This document shows, piece by piece, positions 7,211 through 16,162 of a stretch of 64,000 bases of DNA; the first letter of the stretch is position 1; each line of letters begins with the position of its first letter. The position numbers were made by a program, and so were the translations under genes. This DNA is from Christensenellaceae bacterium (GTDB lineage: Bacteria; Bacillota; Clostridia; Christensenellales; Christensenellaceae): assembly GCA_022846035.1 (NCBI GenBank), contig AP025580.1:2542001-2606000 (forward strand), read 5' to 3'. Under the pieces are notes generated by a model. That model did not search any database, had not been told where the DNA came from, and saw only the letters and a list, made by a program, of their open reading frames with translations.

Positions 7211-7933
7211 CTAACCGATTTCTATTTTTTGCCGTTCCTCGAGCAGCATTTCCGCGCGCGGAAGCATAGTGTTCCTGCGCAGGGCACTCCTCGTGGAACG
7301 GATAAAGTCGCTGTTATCCTTTTCCTCATATGGCAGATGGAACACGATCATACGCTGCGGACGAATCACGTCCGTTACGATCTCCCTGCCTCGGTGCAGC
7401 GTGACATACGGAAAATTCAGCAACGCCAGGTCGACCGGCCTATTTCCAAGCATGCTCCTTATCGCCGCTTTATCAAACGTCGCATCCCCTAAGACCGCGA
7501 TGCGAAAGCCGTCTATTTCCAGCACAAACCCATAATTCGGTATTCCGGCATATTCCTGGCCGTCGTGCATAAGACGGCAGCAATGTAAAAATACGCCGGC
7601 CAGCAACAGGTTTTCTTCCTCGGCATCCAGCACGTGCACATGATCCCTGTCCGCGAAATCCGCGATAGGCGACACAAATTCAGTGTTCGGATGATTTTTC
7701 AAAAAACGGCGCGTCCACCGTTCGCTGTAATGGTCCGGATGGTCGTGCGTATAGAGCATGAGGTCAACCTCCGCAAACTCTCCGTCTCCATCCGCGATAT
7801 GCGTCAAAAGTTCTGACGGCACGCTTGAAAAGAGCGTCGTATACCTGTCGTGCAGCGCGTCGATCAATATTTTCTTGCCGTGATACGAGATCAGCACCCC
7901 CGCATTCGCGGTAAGCATTACAAAATCTTCCAT
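7211..7933 (-). CDS. Metallo-beta-lactamase-fold hydrolase (UlaG/YycJ-like)
   Basis: Cytosolic 240-residue hydrolase. The zinc ligand motif THDHPDH (about 61-67) is intact, and the short C-terminal region ending in FHLPYEEKDNSDFIRS is seen in UlaG-like lactonase relatives. An AAAGGA site precedes the ATG at 7933. Its 3' end lies 38 bases from the DUF3795 start, so it may head a three-gene operon with DUF3795 and the nitroreductase. Substrate unknown. A second metallo-hydrolase in the window (62232-62900) belongs to a different subfamily. Confidence 0.8.
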   Translation of the reverse strand: MEDFVMLTANAGVLISYHGKKILIDALHDRYTTLFSSVPSELLTHIADGDGEFAEVDLMLYTHDHPDHYSERWTRRFLKNHPNTEFVSPIADFADRDHVHVLDAEEENLLLAGVFLHCCRLMHDGQEYAGIPNYGFVLEIDGFRIAVLGDATFDKAAIRSMLGNRPVDLALLNFPYVTLHRGREIVTDVIRPQRMIVFHLPYEEKDNSDFIRSTRSALRRNTMLPRAEMLLEERQKIEIG

Positions 7934-7987
7934 GTTGTTCCTTTCGCTTATGAGGTATGTTTATTATATGTCAAAATGCGCTCATTT

Positions 7988-9451
7988 TCAAATCCTCTTT
8001 TTGCGTCCGGCAAGCCATATTGCCTCTACCGCCGCTAAAAACGCCAACATCCACCAGTCTCCTATCCACACGTACGGCGTGCTCTCCTGCAAAAACGCTA
8101 CCTTTCCATACAGGACCCCCTCCGTATTGACAGGCAGCTTTTCCGCGACCGCTCCATGCGGCGTAACGATCGCGCTCACGCCTGTGTTCCCCGCCTGCAC
8201 GAGGTAGCGCCCCGTTTCCACCGCGCGCATAGCGGACTGCGCGAAATGCCGGTTTAAAGGAATATCCCCCCGAAACCATGAGTCGTTGGTGAACACGCAC
8301 AAAAGCTGCGCGCCCTTTCGCACCGTATCCGAGGCCACGTCGGTAAACAGGCTTTCGAAGCAGATCATGCTCCCGACCTTGCCGTATTCGGTTTCAAATA
8401 CGCCTCGCTCGCTGCCCACTTCAAAATCGAACGCCTTTTCATAGCCATTTTCAAAAAAGGGAACCAGCCGTTGCTTGTGATATACGTCCGCCACGCTTCC
8501 GTCGGGCGCGACCATAAACACAGAATTGCGCAGTTCGTACCCGTGTATCCCGTATACGCCTAAAAACAAGTAACCGTCTGATGTGCGCGTAATATCCGCG
8601 CACGCGCCGCTTAGCTTCCGGTCTTCCATAAACGAGCCGTACACGGAATTTTCCGGCAGTAAAATAAGGTCTGTTTTTTCCCGCGCGGCCTCGCCCGCCA
8701 TTTGCATTCCTTTTTCAAATCGCCCCTGTCCTTCGTTTTCCGAAAAAGGAACATTGTACTGGACCGCCGCGACGCTTATTTCACCTTGCGTATCCGGACT
8801 GTTTAAAGCCGCCGAGCCAAAGATAAAATTTGCAGAAAATAAAAGCGCGGCCGCCATAAAATACCATCCCTGCCGCAGCGCGTTTTTTTTGCGCGCAAGA
8901 AATCCCTGCGCCAGCAGCACGCCCACAATAACGATTAGCATACTTATAAGCAGTACCCCGCCCAGCCGCGCGCTTTGTATTGCAGGCAAAAACGTCCACT
9001 GCGTCGCGCCCAGCCGCACGCACGGAAGTCCCAGTACGCCTGCGCCCAGCAGCCATTCCGCGCCAGCCCAGAAAATCCCCATAAGCGGAGCGCGCAAATA
9101 CCCGTGGCATGGGATCGCCGCCCCCGCGAAGATTGCCGCCGTAAGGATCGCCCCTTGTAAAAGCGATACGCCCAGCCATCCGAGCACAAGGTATGCGCCC
9201 GCCATGTCGCCGGCGCGGCTTATAATATCCAGCGTAAAAAAGGCGGCGTAATAACATAAAAAAAGCGCCGCGCAAAATACGGCCGCGAGGCCAAGCACGC
9301 GCTTCTTTCTTTTCTCACGCAACAAAATAACGAAAAAGGGCGTCAACAGCACCCATAAAAAAGGCGCCAGCCAGGTTATATCAAAACAAAGCGCGCAAAG
9401 AATTCCGCACGCCAGCGCCATTCCAATTTGTCCCCAATCGTTTTTCTTCAT
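7988..9451 (-). CDS. lnt: Apolipoprotein N-acyltransferase
   Basis: Membrane enzyme that would transfer the third acyl chain onto the N-terminal cysteine of lipoproteins. The 487 residues comprise about seven hydrophobic segments in the first 200 and a C-terminal one, flanking an extracytoplasmic nitrilase domain. The catalytic triad is visible: Glu in LLPENSVYG (about 264), Lys in HKQRLVPF (about 323) and Cys in MICFES (about 374). Length and layout match Gram-negative Lnt. It starts 5 bases after the HAD phosphatase gene, so they are co-transcribed. Confidence 0.88.
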   Translation of the reverse strand: MKKNDWGQIGMALACGILCALCFDITWLAPFLWVLLTPFFVILLREKRKKRVLGLAAVFCAALFLCYYAAFFTLDIISRAGDMAGAYLVLGWLGVSLLQGAILTAAIFAGAAIPCHGYLRAPLMGIFWAGAEWLLGAGVLGLPCVRLGATQWTFLPAIQSARLGGVLLISMLIVIVGVLLAQGFLARKKNALRQGWYFMAAALLFSANFIFGSAALNSPDTQGEISVAAVQYNVPFSENEGQGRFEKGMQMAGEAAREKTDLILLPENSVYGSFMEDRKLSGACADITRTSDGYLFLGVYGIHGYELRNSVFMVAPDGSVADVYHKQRLVPFFENGYEKAFDFEVGSERGVFETEYGKVGSMICFESLFTDVASDTVRKGAQLLCVFTNDSWFRGDIPLNRHFAQSAMRAVETGRYLVQAGNTGVSAIVTPHGAVAEKLPVNTEGVLYGKVAFLQESTPYVWIGDWWMLAFLAAVEAIWLAGRKKRI

Positions 9452-9456
9452 ACCAT

Positions 9457-10239
9457 TTACGGCGCAATATCCCCTACGCCGTCCAGAATATAGCCCGGGC
9501 GGTATGGAAAATGATTCGGCGTTTTTTCATTGCTTACGCCTGAGAGCACAAGCACCGTTTCCATACCCGACTCCACGCCGGCGACAATATCCGTATCCAT
9601 CCGGTCTCCTACCATAACCGCATCCTGCGCGTGCAAGCCCAGCATTTTAAGGCCGGTGCGCATCATCAGCGGGTTCGGCTTGCCCACAAAATAGGCTTTC
9701 TTGCCTGTCGCCACCTCGATCGGCGCGATCATCGCCCCACAGGCCGGAACAATGCCGCTTTCGCCCGGCGCGTTAACGTCCGGATTCGTACCGATCAGCT
9801 TCGCCCCCGCAAGCACGAACTGTACCGCGCGCACATAGCTGTCATAGGTGTAGTTGCGCGTTTCGCCCACGACCACATATTCCGGATCCACGTCGTTGAT
9901 GGAAATGCCCGCTTCATACAGCGCATTTGTGAGTCCCGCCTCGCCGATCACATACGCGCTTTTTTTCCGCGTCTGCATTTTTAAGAATTTTGCCGTCGCC
10001 AGCGCGCTCGTATAAAAATTTTCCTCAGGTATCTCAAGTCCCATACGCTCCAGTTTTTGCTTTAATTCCTTAGGGGAACGTTCGCTCGCGTTTGTCAGGA
10101 ACAAGAACCGTTTATCCTCCCTGATCAGCCAGTTCACAAACTCCTTTACGCCCTCAAGCAGCCTGTTCCCATGATAGATAACGCCGTCCATATCGCAAAT
10201 AAAGCCTTTTTTTTCGCGCAATTCACTCAAATCGATCAT
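9457..10239 (-). CDS. HAD-superfamily phosphatase, NagD/p-nitrophenylphosphatase type
   Basis: Cytosolic sugar- or nucleotide-phosphate phosphatase of 260 residues. The motif I nucleophile is CDMDGVIYHGN (about 15-25). Motif II is FLTNASERSP (about 47-56). Motif III lies around the conserved lysine in GKPNPLMM (about 186), and motif IV is GDRMDTDIVAG (about 207-217). The C2B-type cap between motifs II and III is characteristic of NagD. It is the first gene of a pair with lnt. The in vivo substrate is not predictable. Confidence 0.87.
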   Translation of the reverse strand: MIDLSELREKKGFICDMDGVIYHGNRLLEGVKEFVNWLIREDKRFLFLTNASERSPKELKQKLERMGLEIPEENFYTSALATAKFLKMQTRKKSAYVIGEAGLTNALYEAGISINDVDPEYVVVGETRNYTYDSYVRAVQFVLAGAKLIGTNPDVNAPGESGIVPACGAMIAPIEVATGKKAYFVGKPNPLMMRTGLKMLGLHAQDAVMVGDRMDTDIVAGVESGMETVLVLSGVSNEKTPNHFPYRPGYILDGVGDIAP

Positions 10240-10366
10240 TTTCTTTTCCCCTGTCTTGTCTCTGGTATTTTTTAATTATAATCCGCTTCTCCTCGCATCG
10301 CAACTTGCCTTTTTAATATAAACCCTTTCTATGGACCGTATTCCTGATTTTCTGTATATCCACTGG

Positions 10367-10394
10367 TTTACTTATTTTTAATATGAGTTATAAT
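10367..10394 (+). promoter_or_regulatory. Promoter of the phasin-like/UbiB operon
   Basis: TTTACT (10367-10372), 16-base spacer and TATAAT (10389-10394), 36 bases upstream of the phasin-like start. Confidence 0.5.
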
Positions 10395-10429
10395 AAGATT
10401 AAAGAAAATCCAAAAGGAGGATAGCCTTT

Positions 10430-10741
10430 ATGTCTAATATTATTGAAGATGGCATCAACTTCGGAATGGGACTGTTTGCGTATTCCCGTGAGAAGATCGA
10501 GGAAATGGTGGAAAAAATGGTGGAGAAAGGCGAAGTGCAGAGAAAAGACGCGCAGAGCTTTGCCAGCGACCTCATCAAAAAAGGCGAGGTGCAGAGAAAA
10601 GAACTCAAGCAGATGATCACCAGCGAAGTGCATGATACTTTGCAGGATGTCGGCCTTACCGCCGACCAGCGCATCACCAAGGACGATCTGCGCGCGATCA
10701 TCCGCGAAGAAATCGCCGCCGCCAAAAAAGAAGAGAAATAA
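10430..10741 (+). CDS. Phasin-family / polyhydroxyalkanoate-regulator-like small protein
   Basis: A 103-residue, highly charged helical protein with a repeated KGEVQRK element (about 37-43 and 60-66), which suggests an amphipathic coiled coil. The N-terminus IIEDGINFGMGLFAYSREK is typical of short Firmicute phasin-like proteins found directly upstream of AarF/UbiB kinase genes, which is the arrangement here. AGGAGG precedes the ATG. A membrane- or granule-associated accessory of the kinase is a reasonable inference. Confidence 0.7.
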   Translation: MSNIIEDGINFGMGLFAYSREKIEEMVEKMVEKGEVQRKDAQSFASDLIKKGEVQRKELKQMITSEVHDTLQDVGLTADQRITKDDLRAIIREEIAAAKKEEK

Positions 10742-10769
10742 ACGCCTTTGATTTGAGGAGGGAGAAGTT

Positions 10770-12455
10770 ATCGCTTCCACAAACCTAAAGCGGTACAGGG
10801 AGATCCTTTCCGCTTTTAACCGGAATGGACTCGGGTTTTTGTTTGTCAAATCGACGCTCAGTAAAAACCCGCAGAAAATTTTCGAAAGCGAACAAAAGCA
10901 TAATCTGCCGTCCGTGGGCGAGCGTATCCGTACAATGTGCGAAGAGCTCGGCCCCACGTTTGTAAAACTCGGGCAGATTCTTTCCACGCGCACGGATATT
11001 GTCACAGAAAATGTGGCCAAGCAACTGCAAAAACTGCAGGACTCCGTCGCGCCTTTTTCCTTTGCCTCCGCAAAAGAGGTCATTGAAACAGAGCTTGGCG
11101 ATACCATAGAAAACCTTTTCGCCGAATTTGATTCTACCCCCATCGCTTCCGCTTCCATGTCGCAGGTATATGCCGCGCGCCTCTTCTCCGGTCCCAAGGT
11201 TGCGGTTAAGGTACAGCGCCCCAATATCCGCGCCAGCATCGAAACGGATCTCGACATTCTTGAAAAGCTTGCCCGGCTGGTTGACAAATATTCCAAATAT
11301 GGACAGCTTTACGATTTTACGGGGATGGTGACGGAATTCCGCCGCGTGATGCAGCAGGAGATCGATTTTACGCAGGAGGGCGAAAATACGGATTTTTTCC
11401 GCAAGAGCCTTGCTTCCCAGACCAATATCCGCGTTCCTAAAATCAAATGGGTATATACGACGCAAAAGGTTCTGACCATGGATTTTGTGGACGGCATCAA
11501 AATCAACGACATGGCGGCGCTGTCCTCAGCAGGGGTAAATACCTCGCAGATTGCCTATGATTTCACCAATTCGCTGATCAAGCAAATCCTGGAAAACGGC
11601 GTGTTCCATGCCGATCCTCATCCCGGCAATGTTTTTGTGGTCGATCGGAAATATGTCGAATTTATAGACCTTGGTATGGTCGGTACGATCAACAACCGTT
11701 TCCGCAGGCAGCTTAACGATCTCGTTTTAGGCATTGCCACGCGCAACACCTTAAAGATCGCGCAAAGTATCATGGAAATGGACGCCGAGGACGCGGACGT
11801 TAATATGGAAGAGTTCGTGCGCTCCTTAGATAGTCTGCTTGACGAATACCTGTATGTGCCGCTCGGGGAGGTCAACATCGCCAGTGTGTTCACCAGTGTA
11901 TTTCAGCTTGCCGGAACGTATAAAATGAAGATCCCTCGCGATCTTACGCTCGTTGCCAAATGCCTGGGGACTGCGCAGGGTATCGTGGAGCAGCTTGATC
12001 CCCATGTCAGTATTCTCGCCATCGCGGAAAAGACGGTCAAGGGGATTTTATACGATTATATTAAAACTGATGATTTCAAAAACGAGGTCCGCACCTTTGC
12101 GCTTGACTGGATGGACGTACTCAAGGGCGTTCCGTCCTCGCTGATTACTTTCATGCGCAAGCTCCAAAAGAATGATTATTCTCTGGAACTCAAGGTGCAG
12201 AATTTAGAACGTATGGAAAAGAACGTGGAACGCATGTTCAACCGCATTTCTTTTGCCGTTGTGCTGCTCGCCGTATGTATTGTGATGGCGGGCGTGATTA
12301 TCAGCGCCGGTTACAGCAACTTCGGCAACAACGATCCTGATATTTACAGCTTGAGCACGTTTGCGCTGGGTACGGGCCTGCTGATTTCCATCATCATTGT
12401 GCTGGGCATCGTCATATCTATGATCAAGTCCAATAAAAACAACAAACGCAAATAA
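10770..12455 (+). CDS. AarF/ABC1/UbiB-family atypical kinase
   Basis: Membrane-associated protein-kinase-like ATPase related to UbiB/COQ8. It shows the signature KLGQILSTR (KxGQ motif), the nucleotide lysine region VAVKVQRPNI, FHADPHPGNVFV (catalytic loop) and FIDLGMVG (metal loop). Two hydrophobic segments lie at the C-terminus. The first conventional start is a TTG at 10839, but it has no ribosome site and family-like sequence (KRYREIL, then NRNGLGF) continues upstream in frame. AGGAGGG (10756-10762) is ideally placed for an ATC codon at 10770, so I extend the gene there. The frame is closed upstream by TGA at 10749. Quinone or isoprenoid lipid metabolism is the family theme; role here unknown. 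Confidence 0.88.
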   Translation: MASTNLKRYREILSAFNRNGLGFLFVKSTLSKNPQKIFESEQKHNLPSVGERIRTMCEELGPTFVKLGQILSTRTDIVTENVAKQLQKLQDSVAPFSFASAKEVIETELGDTIENLFAEFDSTPIASASMSQVYAARLFSGPKVAVKVQRPNIRASIETDLDILEKLARLVDKYSKYGQLYDFTGMVTEFRRVMQQEIDFTQEGENTDFFRKSLASQTNIRVPKIKWVYTTQKVLTMDFVDGIKINDMAALSSAGVNTSQIAYDFTNSLIKQILENGVFHADPHPGNVFVVDRKYVEFIDLGMVGTINNRFRRQLNDLVLGIATRNTLKIAQSIMEMDAEDADVNMEEFVRSLDSLLDEYLYVPLGEVNIASVFTSVFQLAGTYKMKIPRDLTLVAKCLGTAQGIVEQLDPHVSILAIAEKTVKGILYDYIKTDDFKNEVRTFALDWMDVLKGVPSSLITFMRKLQKNDYSLELKVQNLERMEKNVERMFNRISFAVVLLAVCIVMAGVIISAGYSNFGNNDPDIYSLSTFALGTGLLISIIIVLGIVISMIKSNKNNKRK

Positions 12456-12528
12456 TTTTTTGCGGTATCCTTTTATACCGCATCGTTTTCTGTTATCCTT
12501 ATACTATCAAAACCAGGAGGCTTACATT

Positions 12529-13509
12529 ATGAAACTCGGATTCTTTACAGCTAATTTTACGGAAAAACCGCTTGAGGACGTGATCAAGCTCATTGCCCCT
12601 TACGGCTATGAAACACTTGAAATCCCCGCTTATGAAGGCAACGGCCAGCTTGAGACAAAGGATGTGCTGGCTGGCAACAACGCGGAAAAAATCAAAAAGA
12701 TGGTCGCTGGCTACGGCATGGATATTTGTGCGTTGAGCAACCATTCGGATTCCTTTCTGATCATGGGCCCCACGGGCAAGGATACCGACTTTATTTACAA
12801 GGGCAGTGCGGAAGAAAAAATCAAGCACGGTACGGAAAGCCTGATCCGTACGGCGCAGGCTGCCAACGCCCTTGAAGCGCCGACCGTCGTCGGTTATCCG
12901 GGCGTGGAAAATTGGGGACGCTTCTTTTTCTTCCCCTACGGCCAGGGCTGGGCGGAATACGAACAGCAGTTCGCGGACCGCTTCACGCCCATCCTCGATA
13001 AATTTCAGGAATACGGCGTTCGCTTTGCCATCGAGATCCATCCCAACAGCTTTGTCTACGATACCCTGACTGCCGAGCGTGCGCTGGAGCTGGTCGATTA
13101 CCATCCTGCGCTCGGTTATAATTTGGATCCGGCCAACGTCATGTACCTGGGCCTCAGCGTAGAACTCATGATCGACCGCCTCGGCGAGAGGATCTATCAC
13201 GTGCATGCCAAAGACGCGCAGATGGTCAAGCAAAACATGCCTCTTGGCGGCGCGCTCATGCAGGGGGATATGAAGCGCCTCGACCGCTCTTTCCGGTTCC
13301 GCATCCCGGGCTGGGGACAGACGCACTGGAAAGACGTGATCACCGAGCTTTCCATGGTCGGCTACCAGGGCGTATTGAGTTATGAACACGAAGACGTTAC
13401 CATGAGCCGTATGGACGGTGTGGAGAAAACGGCGGCTTTCCTAAAGCCCCTGCTTATAAAGGCTCCATACGAGGGCCGTACCGATAAGCTGTTCAGTGAC
13501 GATAAATAA
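12529..13509 (+). CDS. AP2-family sugar (phosphate) isomerase/epimerase, orphan copy
   Basis: TIM-barrel enzyme of 326 residues of the xylose-isomerase-like/AP-endonuclease-2 superfamily. Visible metal and substrate segments are FAIEIHPN (about 167), YHVHAKDA (about 223), RFRIPGWGQTHW (about 254) and LSYEHED (about 283). The ATG at 12529 follows AGGAGG (12515-12520). It is closely related to the gene at 33572-34549, which shares IYHVHAKDA, the PGWG..W block and SYEHED at similar positions. That paralogue lies in a sugar operon, while this copy is followed by a terminator. It probably acts on a sugar or cyclitol; substrate unknown. Confidence 0.82.
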   Translation: MKLGFFTANFTEKPLEDVIKLIAPYGYETLEIPAYEGNGQLETKDVLAGNNAEKIKKMVAGYGMDICALSNHSDSFLIMGPTGKDTDFIYKGSAEEKIKHGTESLIRTAQAANALEAPTVVGYPGVENWGRFFFFPYGQGWAEYEQQFADRFTPILDKFQEYGVRFAIEIHPNSFVYDTLTAERALELVDYHPALGYNLDPANVMYLGLSVELMIDRLGERIYHVHAKDAQMVKQNMPLGGALMQGDMKRLDRSFRFRIPGWGQTHWKDVITELSMVGYQGVLSYEHEDVTMSRMDGVEKTAAFLKPLLIKAPYEGRTDKLFSDDK

Positions 13510-13522
13510 AAAAGGCCAAATA

Positions 13523-13551
13523 AAAAACCGCCGTATAAACCGGCGGTTTTT
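13523..13551. terminator. Bidirectional terminator between convergent genes
   Basis: A-run, stem ACCGCCG / CGGCGGT and T-run, placed between the isomerase (plus) and the lysophospholipase (minus). Confidence 0.8.
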
Positions 13552-13580
13552 TCTGTATCTCCGTATGCGCCCGCGAGGAT

Positions 13581-14531
13581 TTAAGCTCCTTTTCCTATCC
13601 GCGCGTCTATCCAGCTTAAAATATCCTGCTTTACTTCATCACGGTTGATCTCGTTCAGTAACTCGTGCCGCGCCCCCTCGTACAGCTTCATTGTCACATC
13701 GGAAAGCTGTGCCTGCCGCATCCAGTCATATACTTCCCTCACACCTTCGCTGAAATTGCCCACCGGGTCCATCTCTCCGGAGATAAGCAAATACGGCTTA
13801 TCCTTGGGCAGCTTTTCCGCCCATTGCACGCCCGACACTTCGTCTACCAGATTTGCAAAATCATACGCTGCCCTGTCGGTGAATAAAAACGTACAGAGCG
13901 GATCCGCGTCGTATATTTCCACGCGTTCGCGCTCGCGCGTGATCCAGTCATTTTTGCTACGCACATCCTCGTACCTGTCGTTATACTTGGAAAATGCGAG
14001 ATGGGAAAGCAGCGTCGCCGGTTTTTTGGCGCGCCCAAATATCATCCCTACGCGCGCCAAAAAACGAATGATACCCGTGAGATTGTTTGCGCCCGAAGTT
14101 CCCATATAGATTGCGCCACAAGCTTCCTCCCCATATTTTGTCATATAGCTGCGTGCGACCATGCTGCCCATGCTGTGCCCCATAATGATAAAGGGCAGAT
14201 CCGGATACTCCTTTTTGGCAATTCCCGTCAGGGTATGCACGTCTTGGACGATCAGCTTTTCCCCATCTTTCTTTGCGAAATAACCGAAATAAGACGGCTC
14301 GTTTAAAGCCTTTGTTTTTCCGTGTCCCAAATGGTCGTTGCCGAAAACAACGCCGCCGTTTGCGCACAAAAACTCGGCAAATTCGCAGTACCGCCCGATA
14401 TATTCGCACATACCGTGGCATATCTGTAAAATAAAACGCGGCGTTTTTTCCTCATCCAGCCAACAGCAGGCATATACCCTGCTTTTTCCGTCCGCAGACG
14501 CAAATTCCATATCTTTTTTCGTAACAGTCAT
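13581..14531 (-). CDS. Alpha/beta-hydrolase, monoacylglycerol lipase/lysophospholipase-like
   Basis: Serine hydrolase of 316 residues. The oxyanion region is QICHGMCEYIGRY (about 36-48), the nucleophile elbow is GHSMGS (about 118-123, Ser120), and an acid in GEMDPVG and a C-terminal His in GARHELLNE complete the triad. This is the pattern of bacterial monoglyceride lipases and lysophospholipases. It lies 15 bases downstream of glpK in the same direction; together they would release glycerol from lipids and phosphorylate it. Confidence 0.85.
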   Translation of the reverse strand: MTVTKKDMEFASADGKSRVYACCWLDEEKTPRFILQICHGMCEYIGRYCEFAEFLCANGGVVFGNDHLGHGKTKALNEPSYFGYFAKKDGEKLIVQDVHTLTGIAKKEYPDLPFIIMGHSMGSMVARSYMTKYGEEACGAIYMGTSGANNLTGIIRFLARVGMIFGRAKKPATLLSHLAFSKYNDRYEDVRSKNDWITRERERVEIYDADPLCTFLFTDRAAYDFANLVDEVSGVQWAEKLPKDKPYLLISGEMDPVGNFSEGVREVYDWMRQAQLSDVTMKLYEGARHELLNEINRDEVKQDILSWIDARIGKGA

Positions 14532-14546
14532 CCCCTTAACTTCCTC

Positions 14547-16043
14547 CTATTCCGTGTCCTTGTCCTGCCAGTTTTTGGACCTGCCAATGGCCTTGTTCCA
14601 ATCCAAACGCATTCTCAGCCGTTTTTCTTCCGGCATCGCCGGAAGAAACGTCCGGTCAAGCGTCCACCTCTTTGCTACCTCTTCCATATCGTTCCATACG
14701 CCCGTCGCGATTCCCGCGAGGTAGGAAGCGCCCAGCGCCGTCGTTTCCCGCACGCGCGGCCGCATCACAGGCGTATGTGTAATATCCGCCTGAAATTGCA
14801 TCAGGAAGTTGTTCGCAGACGCTCCGCCGTCCACACGCAGGCGTCCGAGCTTGATCTTGGTATCCGCCTGCATCGCGTCCAGTACGTCCGCCGATTGATA
14901 GGCGATGGATTCCAGCGCGGCGCGGATAATATGCTCCGCCGTCGCTCCGCGCGTCAGTCCCACGATCGTTCCCCGCGCGTACATATCCCAATGCGGCGCG
15001 CCCAGCCCCGTAAACGCGGGAACCAGGTATACCCCGCCGTTATCCGGTACCTTTTCCGCAAAAAATTCACTGTCGCGGCTATCTTTCAAAAGCCGCATTT
15101 CATCGCGCAGCCACTGGATCACCGCGCCGCCCATAAAAACGCTTCCCTCAATCGCATAATGCACCTTTCCCTTGGGCGTCGCCGCGATCGTCGTCAATAA
15201 CCCGTGCTTGCTGTAGCACAGCTTTTCGCCCGTATTCATCAGCAAAAAGCATCCAGTACCATACGTATTTTTTGCCTGCCCCGCTTCAAAGCACGCCTGC
15301 CCGAAAAGCGCGGCCTGCTGGTCTCCCGCAATCCCCGCCACAGGAATCTCTTTTCCAAACAGCTTCGCGCGCCCATAGACCTCCGCCGAGCTTTTTACCT
15401 CAGGCAGCATACATCTGGGAATGTCCAGCTCCTTTAATATCTCGTCGTCCCATGTAAGGCTGCGGATGTTGAACATCATCGTGCGCGAGGCGTTTGTCAG
15501 GTCCGTCACATGTACCTTGCCGTTTGTCAGGTTCCACAGCAGCCAGGTATCCACCGTTCCGAATAAAAGCTCGCCCCGCTTCGCGCGCTCGCGCGCGCCT
15601 GATACATGGTCGAGTATCCATTTGAGCTTGGTTGCGGAAAAATATGCGTCGATTACCAATCCCATGTTCGTACGGATATATTCTTCCCATCCGTCCTCTT
15701 TCAGGCGCGCGCAAATATCCGCCGTTCGCCTGCACTGCCAGACGATGGCGTTATAAACCGGCCGGCCGGTGCTTTTTTCCCATACGATGGTAGTTTCGCG
15801 CTGGTTGGTAATGCCGATGCCCGCGACCGCGTCAAGCGGAATCTCCGCTTGCTCGACCGCTTCTTCCAAAACGGTATACTGGGAAGCGTATATTTCCATC
15901 GGATCATGCTCCACCCATCCCGGCTGCGGAAAATACTGCGGAAACTCGCGCTGCCGGACCGCTACGATATTATGATCCCCGTCAAAAATAATACACCTTG
16001 AACTGGTAGTCCCCTGGTCGAGCGCAACAATGTATTTTTTCAT
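14547..16043 (-). CDS. glpK: Glycerol kinase
   Basis: FGGY-family kinase of 498 residues that makes glycerol-3-phosphate from glycerol and ATP. It begins [14 protein letters not shown], the phosphate-1 loop. It contains [12 protein letters not shown] near residue 78, [11 protein letters not shown] near 305 and the FGGY-type motif [10 protein letters not shown] near 362. Length equals standard GlpK. The ATG at 16043 is chosen because AGGGGT precedes it; an upstream in-frame ATG would add 20 unrelated residues. It is followed by the lipase gene. No glpF or glpD is in the window. Confidence 0.95.
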   Translation of the reverse strand: MKKYIVALDQGTTSSRCIIFDGDHNIVAVRQREFPQYFPQPGWVEHDPMEIYASQYTVLEEAVEQAEIPLDAVAGIGITNQRETTIVWEKSTGRPVYNAIVWQCRRTADICARLKEDGWEEYIRTNMGLVIDAYFSATKLKWILDHVSGARERAKRGELLFGTVDTWLLWNLTNGKVHVTDLTNASRTMMFNIRSLTWDDEILKELDIPRCMLPEVKSSAEVYGRAKLFGKEIPVAGIAGDQQAALFGQACFEAGQAKNTYGTGCFLLMNTGEKLCYSKHGLLTTIAATPKGKVHYAIEGSVFMGGAVIQWLRDEMRLLKDSRDSEFFAEKVPDNGGVYLVPAFTGLGAPHWDMYARGTIVGLTRGATAEHIIRAALESIAYQSADVLDAMQADTKIKLGRLRVDGGASANNFLMQFQADITHTPVMRPRVRETTALGASYLAGIATGVWNDMEEVAKRWTLDRTFLPAMPEEKRLRMRLDWNKAIGRSKNWQDKDTE

Positions 16044-16117
16044 GCCGCTACCCCTGTGAAGTTTGTTTTTCTTTATTGTATCCCATACGCCCTGCAAAAA
16101 CAATCTTCAATGGTATC

Positions 16118-16157
16118 AAAAAAACACCGGCAGGAACAGGCCTTGTCCGGTGTTTTC
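16118..16157 (-). terminator. Terminator of the iorA-iorB-paaK operon
   Basis: A 10-bp perfect stem AAAACACCGG / CCGGTGTTTT with T-run on the minus strand, just after the paaK stop. Confidence 0.75.
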
Positions 16158-16162
16158 ATTTT

